Of a DNA stretch of 8,342 bases, positions 1 to 4,881 are shown piece by piece (position 1 is the first letter of the stretch; each line of letters starts with the position of its first letter). The stretch is from Gammaproteobacteria bacterium. GTDB taxonomy: Bacteria > Pseudomonadota > Gammaproteobacteria > Pseudomonadales > Oleiphilaceae. Below the pieces are notes generated by a model. It saw nothing but the letters and a program-made list of their open reading frames with translations. It was not told where the DNA came from and did not search any database. The position numbers were made by a program, and so were the translations under genes. Location: NCBI GenBank assembly GCA_029268325.1, contig JAJUGC010000078.1, positions 1 to 8,342 of the forward strand, given 5' to 3'.

Positions 1-1550
1 AAACCACCGGAAGCGGGGCGGTTGGTGTACAGCGGACGCAGTATATCAGCAGCTTGATTTCTCCTGCCGAGGTGGAACAAGCGTCGGCGCAAATGTATGC
101 TCAAACGCTGGATGAGGCCCAGCGTGCGGCATTGCGACTGCGCCGGGAAGACGTACTGCAAGGGGGGGGAACAGAGCAAATTGAAGAGCAGTTTCCCGAT
201 ACGCTCACCTGGCAGGGAGCGTCCTTTCGCCTGGAGTACCGGTTTGAGCCGGGCCATCCCGAGGATGGGGTGTCAGTCCTGGTGCCCATTAGCGCACTCA
301 AGCAGCTGCCGGTAGACCGCCTGCAATGGTTGGTGCCCGGGTTATTGCGGGATAAGGCCATAGCCCTAGTGAAGGCACTGCCCAAGTCGCTGCGGCGCAA
401 TTTCGTGCCGGTGCCGGAGTTCGTGGACGCCGCCTTGCAAGCCCTGGTGGCGGTGGACGAGCCCCTCACTGAACACCTAGGGCAACAGCTGCATCGGATG
501 ACCGGGGTGCGTATTCCCCATGAGGCCTGGGATGAAGCGTCCCTGGAGCCTTTTTTACGCATGAATATCAAGGTGGTGGACGAGGAGGGCAAAATGATTG
601 CCCAAGGACGGTCCTATCACGACCTTATGGAGCGGCTGGGTGATCGGGCTGCCTCCCAACCCTTGGCCAAGGTTTCGGTGTTGCCGGAGCAGTCGGGAAT
701 CACCCAGTGGGATTTTGGCGACTTGCCGGACGTAGTGGAAATGACCCAGGCCGGAGCTAAGACCCTGTGGTATCCGGCCTTGGTGGATGAGGGCAGCTCT
801 GTGCGCCGAACCCTGTTGGTGGACTCCAAACAGGCGATGGCCTTAAGTCGTCGCGGTATTGCCCGTCTGATCCGCTTGCGCTTGGCCCAGCAAGAGAAAT
901 ACCTGCATAAAAACCTGCCCCATCTAAAAGAGATGGGATTGTATTATGCACCAATTGGGCAACTCTCCCGCCTGTTGGATGATCTGCTGACTGCCGTATT
1001 CCAGACCGTGTTCTTAGCCGATGGCTTACCAAGGACCCGCACTGAGTTTGATCATTGTGTAGAGCAGGGCCGGGGCCGGTTGGTAGAGACGGCGAACCGG
1101 ATCGCTGAGCTTGTCCATCAGGCCCTGAAGGAGTACCACGAGATTGCCAGGCGCCTGAAGGGCAAGGTGAGCCTGGCCCTGGCCTTGCCCATGGCCGATG
1201 TGAAACGTCAGTTAGACGGACTGGTTTACGACGGGTTCATCTCTGACACACCACTGGAGTGGCTGGAGCAATATCCCCGCTATTTTAAGGCCCTGGATAT
1301 GCGGCTGGAGAAGATGCCTCTGCAGCTCCAGAAGGAACGGCTGTTCCTCGGATTTATGGATGAGTGCCTGGAGCAGTACCACCAGCGCAAGGAAAAGCTG
1401 GAAAGGCAGGCTATTTATGATGAGGAGCTGGAGCTCTATCGGTGGATGCTTGAAGAATACCGGGTTTCTTACTTCGCCCAGGCTTTGGGTACGAAAATGC
1501 CCGTATCTGAAAAGCGTCTGGAGCGTCAGTGGGAGAAGGTTCGTCGTTAA
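1..1550 (+). CDS. hrpA: ATP-dependent RNA helicase HrpA, C-terminal part (5' partial)
   Basis: This is the C-terminal third of a DEAH-box RNA helicase. The family is about 1,300 residues in E. coli, where HrpA unwinds RNA and has been linked to mRNA processing and ribosome rescue. About 515 residues are visible, with the first complete codon at position 3. The helicase core lies left of the window; what is seen is the C-terminal DUF3418 region. Matches to the remembered E. coli protein include LPKSLRRNFVP (nt 378-410), the stretch ALVDEGSSV (near nt 777-803), LKGKVSLALAL with GLVYDGF further on, and the terminal signature YRVSYFAQALGT followed by P-V-S-x-K-R. An in-frame TTG at 54 is internal, not a start. 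Codons 3-53 in this frame do not resemble the family, whereas another frame does (see findings), so a frameshift near 55-65 is possible. A run of eight G lies at 162-169. The following gene starts 170 nt downstream. Confidence 0.93.
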   Translation, partial: TTGSGAVGVQRTQYISSLISPAEVEQASAQMYAQTLDEAQRAALRLRREDVLQGGGTEQIEEQFPDTLTWQGASFRLEYRFEPGHPEDGVSVLVPISALKQLPVDRLQWLVPGLLRDKAIALVKALPKSLRRNFVPVPEFVDAALQALVAVDEPLTEHLGQQLHRMTGVRIPHEAWDEASLEPFLRMNIKVVDEEGKMIAQGRSYHDLMERLGDRAASQPLAKVSVLPEQSGITQWDFGDLPDVVEMTQAGAKTLWYPALVDEGSSVRRTLLVDSKQAMALSRRGIARLIRLRLAQQEKYLHKNLPHLKEMGLYYAPIGQLSRLLDDLLTAVFQTVFLADGLPRTRTEFDHCVEQGRGRLVETANRIAELVHQALKEYHEIARRLKGKVSLALALPMADVKRQLDGLVYDGFISDTPLEWLEQYPRYFKALDMRLEKMPLQLQKERLFLGFMDECLEQYHQRKEKLERQAIYDEELELYRWMLEEYRVSYFAQALGTKMPVSEKRLERQWEKVRR

Positions 1551-1710
1551 AGCAGGGCTAATCGTCGGTTAGTTTGCACTTATCCAACATAAGCTGGCAT
1601 CGGCGTTAACAGAACGAAATAGATGCCGAGGGGATTGGTTGTGCTAACATGAACCTTATCTGAAAGATTTGTTACAGGGCGCACAGTTGTTCGCCAAGAC
1701 CAAGATTTTT
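1551..1710 (+). other. hrpA-fabH2 intergenic spacer
   Basis: This stretch should hold the end of the hrpA transcript and the promoter of the next gene. A weak stem, CTAAT paired with GTTAG (1558-1562 with 1568-1572), followed by only three T, might be a poor terminator. No good sigma70 promoter stands out. TTGGTT (1635-1640) lies only 15 bases before TATCTG (1657-1662 region). GGCATC (1596-1601) and GATGCC (1622-1627) form a short inverted repeat of unclear meaning. No plausible reading frame with a ribosome binding site is visible. Confidence 0.4.
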
Positions 1711-1716
1711 GGAGAG
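1711..1716 (+). promoter_or_regulatory. Ribosome binding site fixing the fabH2 start
   Basis: GGAGAG lies six bases (counted from GGAG) before a GTG at 1721. This is ideal spacing and favours GTG 1721 over the in-frame TTG at 1709, which overlaps the Shine-Dalgarno sequence itself. The GTG start also gives 373 residues beginning M-L-K-V-V-I-S-G-T-G, like the Pseudomonas homologue. Confidence 0.75.
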
Positions 1717-1720
1717 TAGC

Positions 1721-2842
1721 GTGTTAAAAGTCGTGATCAGTGGCACCGGGTTGTTTACGCCGCGGGAATCTATCAGCAATGATGAGTTGGTTCAGGCGTT
1801 CAATACCTATGTTGCCGAATATAACCGCCAACACAGTGATGAAATCGCTGCGGGAACCATTCAGCCATTGCAGGAATCTTCCGCTGCCTTCATTGAAAAG
1901 GCATCCGGTATTAAAAGCCGTTATGTATTGGACAAAGCTGGCATCCTGGATCCCCAGCGTATGTGTCCCCATATTCCCGAGCGCAGCAATGAAGAGCTGA
2001 GCGTGCAGGCCGAAATGGCCGTGGCAGCAGCCCGGGAAGCCCTGGCCCAGGCTGAGGTCGGGCCGGAAGACGTGGACGCGGTCATCGTCGCCTGCTCCAA
2101 CCTGCAGCGTGCCTACCCGGCGGTGTCAATCGAGGTCCAGGGTGCCCTGGGAATCGACGGCTTTGCTTATGATATGAACGTAGCTTGCTCCTCCGCGACC
2201 TTCGGCTTGCAAGCGGCGATCAACGCAGTTCAGACCGGCAGTGCCCGCCGTGTCCTGGTGCTCAACCCGGAAATCTGCACCGCTCACCTTAACTTCCGCG
2301 ACCGTGACAGCCATTTCATCTTTGGTGATGCCTGTACCGCCATGGTTGTAGAGGCGGCAGAGACAGCTAAAGGACAACACCGCTTTGAAGTGGTTGGCAC
2401 CAAGCTGAAAACGCTCTTCTCCAACAACATCCGTAATAACTTTGGCTTCCTCAATCGTTGCGACGAGAAAGGGATTGGCCAGCCTGACAAGCTCTTTGTG
2501 CAACAGGGCCGGAAGGTGTTTAAGGAAGTGGTGCCCATGGTGTCAGAAATGATCCTGGAACATCTGCGCTCGGTGGAGATTCCGGCTGAGGCGCTGAAGC
2601 GTATGTGGTTGCACCAAGCAAACCTGAACATGAACCAGTTGATCGCGCGCCGGGTGCTTTCCCGGGAGGCGGAGCCTCACGAAGCCCCTGTGATTCTGGA
2701 CGAGTATGCCAACACCAGTTCCGCAGGCTCCGTGATCGCCTTTCACCGTTACAAGAGCGATCTGCAGCCTGGCGATGTGGGCGTGATCTGCTCCTTCGGT
2801 GCGGGCTATTCAGTGGGTAGCGTGATTATCCGCAAACTGTAA
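1721..2842 (+). CDS. fabH2: Beta-ketoacyl-ACP synthase III, PA3286/FabH2-like
   Basis: This is a thiolase-fold condensing enzyme of 373 residues. KAS III enzymes join an acyl-CoA to malonyl-ACP to give a 3-ketoacyl-ACP, initiating fatty-acid synthesis in the cytoplasm. The full triad is present: Cys156 in N-V-A-C-S-S-A-T-F-G, His298 in H-Q-A-N-L-N-M and Asn331 in Y-A-N-T-S-S-A-G-S. The C-terminal glycine loop reads C-S-F-G-A-G-Y-S-V-G. The protein is longer than classical FabH (about 320 residues), with extra sequence near residues 22-65. It closely matches my memory of P. aeruginosa PA3286, reported to feed a beta-oxidation-derived C8 acyl-CoA into fatty-acid synthesis. Use of the same substrate here is an inference. 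It appears monocistronic, with a strong hairpin immediately downstream. The GTG start at 1721 was chosen for its GGAG site and matching length. No acyl-carrier or beta-oxidation gene is adjacent. Confidence 0.92.
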   Translation: MLKVVISGTGLFTPRESISNDELVQAFNTYVAEYNRQHSDEIAAGTIQPLQESSAAFIEKASGIKSRYVLDKAGILDPQRMCPHIPERSNEELSVQAEMAVAAAREALAQAEVGPEDVDAVIVACSNLQRAYPAVSIEVQGALGIDGFAYDMNVACSSATFGLQAAINAVQTGSARRVLVLNPEICTAHLNFRDRDSHFIFGDACTAMVVEAAETAKGQHRFEVVGTKLKTLFSNNIRNNFGFLNRCDEKGIGQPDKLFVQQGRKVFKEVVPMVSEMILEHLRSVEIPAEALKRMWLHQANLNMNQLIARRVLSREAEPHEAPVILDEYANTSSAGSVIAFHRYKSDLQPGDVGVICSFGAGYSVGSVIIRKL

Positions 2843-2849
2843 ATGTAAG

Positions 2850-2879
2850 CGGCACCTGGCCTCTTGCGGCCAGGTGCCG
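2850..2879 (+). terminator. Hairpin after fabH2, probable terminator
   Basis: A perfect 12-bp stem (2850-2861 with 2868-2879, GC-rich, containing GGCACCTGGC and its complement) encloses the loop TCTTGC. It starts eight bases after the fabH2 stop codon. The downstream tract CCTCCTTC is pyrimidine-rich but lacks a clean T run, so it may terminate weakly or protect the 3' end of the mRNA. Confidence 0.6.
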
Positions 2880-3202
2880 GCCTCCTTCAAGATGGATCTT
2901 CTCTCCCGCCGTTTGACTTGGCTCCCAATAAAGCCGTTTTGATATTATCTTCCCTCCGCGCCTGTCCTTAGTGATTGTTGTCACTTTGATCCCGCCTTGC
3001 TTTCCGGTGCTGTGATTTTTCACTGGTAGCTGGCTTTCTTCAAAACCTTCCTGATAAAGAGTATTGTTCATTAACTAGCCGACCCGTATCAGGCCAGGTA
3101 AGTCTGGCATGGAGCCCTTGGCGTTTACTTCTGGCTGGGTTGATATTCCGGTCGCCAAAAGGGCAGGGATAGCTTGGCGATGGGGGCTCCCATCTCTCAT
3201 GG
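2880..3202 (+). other. Long non-coding gap before mlaA
   Basis: More than 300 bases lie between the fabH2 hairpin and the chosen mlaA start. No convincing gene is present: a 16-codon frame from ATG 2891 has no ribosome binding site. The mlaA frame stays open back to ATG 3109, but that extension (about 36 residues) resembles neither a signal peptide nor the family. The gap holds two dyads, AGTGA-N6-TCACT (2970-2985) and GTGA-N4-TCAC (3012-3023). No sigma70 promoter is clear: TATTAT at 2943-2948 lacks a well-spaced -35 box, and GATAAA near 3053 and TATTGT at 3062 are weak. The mlaA promoter presumably lies here. Confidence 0.5.
2970..2985. promoter_or_regulatory. CRP/Vfr-like palindrome upstream of mlaA
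   Basis: AGTGATTGTTGTCACT has the exact GTGA-N6-TCAC core recognised by CRP-family regulators, with an extra A/T pair outside each half. It lies 247 nt before the mlaA start. No promoter at the usual CRP spacing is obvious, so its role is speculative and a chance match is possible. Confidence 0.25.
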
Positions 3203-3208
3203 AAAGGA
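3203..3208 (+). promoter_or_regulatory. Ribosome binding site fixing the mlaA start
   Basis: AAAGGA stands eight bases before ATG 3217. The other in-frame starts are worse served: ATG 3109 and ATG 3199 have no purine-rich site, and ATG 3229 has only AAGG four bases away. Start 3217 also leads directly into a signal peptide. Confidence 0.65.
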
Positions 3209-3216
3209 CTGGATGC

Positions 3217-3957
3217 ATGCAAGGTGCAATGGACAAACTCCGCAAGTTGATTCTTTGGATGTGCATTGGCATTGCGCCGTTACCTGTACAGGCCCAAGAG
3301 GAGATGGATAGGGCAAATACAGACCCATGGGAGGGGTTCAACCGCAAGATCTTCGTTTTCAATGAAACCCTGGACAAACATCTCTTGCGCCCCGTGGCCC
3401 AAGGCTATCGAAAAGTGACACCGGATGTGGTGGACAGGGGGGTCACCAACATATTCAACAACCTGGACGATGTGTTGGTATTCGCCAACAGCCTCTTTCA
3501 GCTTAAAGGCCATAGCGCAGCGGTCAGCCTGAGCCGGTTTATATTCAACACCACGTTCGGTATTGCAGGCTTTTTCGATGTGGCCACGGAGTTTGGCCTG
3601 GAAAAACAGGAAGAGGACTTTGGTCAGACCTTGGGCTACTGGGGAGTTGGCCCCGGCCCCTTTTTGATGTTGCCGGTACTGGGCCCTTCCACTGTGCGGG
3701 ATGCGGTCGCACGTGTTCCCGATGTCTACATGGATCCCACCTATTATTGGTTAACCACCCCAGAAGCTGTGGCGGTTGCCATGGTGGAGGGCATTGATAG
3801 GCGGGCGGATCTTATCCCTGGCGAAAGCCTGATTATCGGCGATCGTTATTCGTTCATTCGCAATGTTTATCTGCAACGGCGTGAGTACTTGATCCAGGAT
3901 GGACAGGTTGAGGATCCATTCGCAAGCGATGATTTTGATGAGGATTTCGAATTCTAA
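3217..3957 (+). CDS. mlaA: MlaA/VacJ outer-membrane lipid asymmetry protein
   Basis: MlaA is the outer-membrane component of the Mla phospholipid transport system. It removes mislocalised phospholipids from the outer leaflet and passes them through MlaC to the inner-membrane MlaFEDB complex. The 246-residue product carries the family signature throughout: DPWEGFNR (residues 36-43), FNETLD, RPVAQGYRKVTPD (58-70), FNTTFGIAGFFDVA (110-123), EDFGQTLGYWGVGPGPF (133-149), LPVLGPST (152-159) and YSFIRNVYLQRREYLIQDGQVEDPF near the end (211-235 region), then an acidic tail rich in D, E and F. The N-terminus has Lys/Arg, a hydrophobic core and V-Q-A before Gln27, a typical signal peptidase I site. The only nearby Cys (16) follows L-W-M and does not fit a lipobox, unlike E. 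coli MlaA. No other mla gene is in the window, so this copy stands alone. The ATG at 3217 was chosen for its AAAGGA site; ATG 3229 is the main alternative. Confidence 0.92.
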   Translation: MQGAMDKLRKLILWMCIGIAPLPVQAQEEMDRANTDPWEGFNRKIFVFNETLDKHLLRPVAQGYRKVTPDVVDRGVTNIFNNLDDVLVFANSLFQLKGHSAAVSLSRFIFNTTFGIAGFFDVATEFGLEKQEEDFGQTLGYWGVGPGPFLMLPVLGPSTVRDAVARVPDVYMDPTYYWLTTPEAVAVAMVEGIDRRADLIPGESLIIGDRYSFIRNVYLQRREYLIQDGQVEDPFASDDFDEDFEF

Positions 3958-4022
3958 AACTGCTGTTTGGCCTGCTCTCCTCAAATTTGCACCGTTCTTG
4001 TTCAGATTGCCCTTTGTGCCTG

Positions 4023-4051
4023 TTGATGATTGGGAGGCAGATGGCTAGAAT
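4023..4051 (+). promoter_or_regulatory. Sigma70-type promoter for the lipoprotein gene
   Basis: TTGATG (4023-4028) and TAGAAT (4046-4051) are separated by exactly 17 bases, matching the consensus boxes at four and five of six positions. Transcription would begin near 4058, at the foot of a hairpin, giving a leader of about 185 nt. This is the best promoter-like pair I found in the window. Confidence 0.55.
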
Positions 4052-4057
4052 AGCGCC

Positions 4058-4228
4058 CGCCTTAGAGGCGTATTAAATCACCAGGACGTGATTACTCCAC
4101 TCTGCCTGAGACATTTGGAATCGCTGGAAGCGAGACCACAGGCTGTCATATGTACAAATTGATCTCCGTTGGCCTTACGGCCTGCGTGAATCAAGGATGA
4201 ATCACGTCGCTCTTTCTGCTTTGATATA
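4058..4228 (+). other. Structured 5' leader of the lipoprotein mRNA
   Basis: Four short perfect stems follow the predicted transcription start. They are CGCC/GGCG around TTAGA (4058-4070), AATCAC/GTGATT around CAGGAC (4076-4093), TCGCT/AGCGA around GGA (4121-4133) and GGCC/GGCC around TTAC (4171-4182). The first would sit at the very 5' end, as in mRNAs stabilised by a 5' hairpin. The heptamer TGAATCA occurs twice (4187-4193 and 4198-4204). No known riboswitch class is recognised, and there is no T run that would end a separate small RNA. Confidence 0.4.
4150..4200 (+). other. Possible 16-codon upstream ORF
   Basis: ATG 4150 to TGA 4198-4200 reads MYKLISVGLTACVNQG. AGG (4140-4142) lies seven bases before the ATG, a plausible though weak ribosome binding site. 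The peptide looks like a miniature lipoprotein signal: a Lys, a short hydrophobic stretch, then L-T-A-C. The hydrophobic part is only about eight residues, shorter than in working signal peptides. It ends 42 nt before the lipoprotein start and overlaps the GGCC hairpin. It could be a leader peptide, a lipoprotein remnant or chance. Confidence 0.25.
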
Positions 4229-4242
4229 AGGGAATATGTTTC

Positions 4243-4677
4243 ATGAAGAAATTTGCTTTGCCCGCGCTTTTGTCCGTAGCAGTTCTGGCGTCCGGCTGTG
4301 CGACTCATAACGTGAGCCAGCCCACTGCACCTCTGAATGGATATGTGGACACAGGTCTGAAGGCTGATGTCACCGTTGGTGAAAAGATCTCCGGTGAGTC
4401 CAACGTGAAGATTCTGTTTGGCCTGTTCAAGCTTGGCGGCAGCAACAAGTATGCAGACGGTGTAACCTTCGGTTCGTCCGCTAGCCCCTTTGGTTTCTCC
4501 GGCCTGGATCCGATCTCTTCAGCCAAGTCTGCAGCAGCCTATGATGCGGTACAAAAGTCCGGTGCTGATGTAATCGTTGCGCCGAAATACCTGGTAGATG
4601 TACAAGACTACTTCCTGTTCCGCGACGTTAAAGTAACCGTCAGCGGCTACAAAGGAACGATCAACAACATCAAATAA
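4243..4677 (+). CDS. Small outer-membrane lipoprotein, function unknown
   Basis: The 144-residue product has a clear lipoprotein signal: M-K-K, a hydrophobic core and lipobox L-A-S-G-C with Cys19 as the lipidated residue. Ala follows Cys, not Asp, so sorting to the outer membrane is expected. The mature part of about 126 residues is Gly/Ser-rich in its middle (GLFKLGGSN, FGSSASPFGFSG). It then has a helix-like segment with alternating Ala (SAKSAAAYDAVQKSGAD) and a beta-like end, V-I-V-A-P-K-Y followed by V-K-V-T-V-S-G-Y-K-G-T-I. The pattern 'A..A...GAD.IV.PKY' then a hydrophobic strand recalls small TRL-like or DUF-type lipoproteins, but I do not recognise a family firmly and assign no function. 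AAGGGA at 4228-4233 is a good ribosome binding site, nine bases before the ATG. A dedicated promoter, a structured leader and a strong terminator make it a single-gene unit, perhaps well expressed. Confidence 0.85.
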   Translation: MKKFALPALLSVAVLASGCATHNVSQPTAPLNGYVDTGLKADVTVGEKISGESNVKILFGLFKLGGSNKYADGVTFGSSASPFGFSGLDPISSAKSAAAYDAVQKSGADVIVAPKYLVDVQDYFLFRDVKVTVSGYKGTINNIK

Positions 4678-4693
4678 GCCCTGATGGTTGATC

Positions 4694-4726
4694 CAGAAAA
4701 GCGCCTGATGGCGCTTTTCTGCTTTT
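4694..4726 (+). terminator. Intrinsic terminator after the lipoprotein gene
   Basis: A perfect 12-bp stem, CAGAAAAGCGCC with its complement (4694-4705 and 4710-4721), closes a TGAT loop and is followed by CTTTT. The stem ends in A-rich and T-rich arms, so it could work in both directions. It starts 17 nt after the stop codon. Confidence 0.88.
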
Positions 4727-4761
4727 GATGGCTGATTTCTATTTTCCCTTGAAAGGCTGTT

Positions 4762-4780
4762 GCCCCTAGAGGCTAGGGGC
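4762..4780. other. Inverted repeat upstream of gspA
   Basis: GCCCCTAGAGGCTAGGGGC is a perfect 8-bp dyad around AGG, overlapping the palindrome GGGCGCCC at 4777-4784. No T run follows on the + strand. It lies just upstream of the candidate gspA promoter, so an operator or an extra transcription block are both possible. Confidence 0.4.
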
Positions 4781-4802
4781 GCCCGGTTCGTGACAGTTGC
4801 CG

Positions 4803-4831
4803 TTGAATTTGCCCCAGCCTGCCCATAAACT
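4803..4831 (+). promoter_or_regulatory. Candidate promoter for gspAB
   Basis: TTGAAT (4803-4808) and TAAACT (4826-4831) are 17 bases apart, each matching four of six consensus positions. The start site would fall near 4838, giving a leader of about 44 nt. GATAAT at 4846-4851 is a better -10 box but has no -35 partner. Confidence 0.35.
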
Positions 4832-4881
4832 ACCTGGTCACTAAAGATAATCGCCCCGTTCGACGGCCGGACCGCCCATCT

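Noticed and set aside
101..592. Minus-strand ORF of 163 codons opposite hrpA
   Set aside because: It is a Ser/Arg-rich antisense shadow of a conserved coding frame, with no motif of its own.
1709..1720. TTG 1709 as the fabH2 start
   Set aside because: It overlaps the Shine-Dalgarno sequence that serves GTG 1721, and the four extra residues do not fit the homologue.
2891..2941. A 16-codon ORF after the fabH2 hairpin
   Set aside because: No ribosome binding site, no recognisable features and low information content; likely chance.
3011..3023. TGTGATTTTTCAC as a second CRP site
   Set aside because: The spacer between GTGA and TCAC is four, not six bases, so it does not fit CRP; noted only as a dyad.
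3109..3216. N-terminal extension of mlaA from ATG 3109
   Set aside because: It has no ribosome binding site and no signal-peptide or family character, and ATG 3217 with AAAGGA leads straight into a signal peptide.
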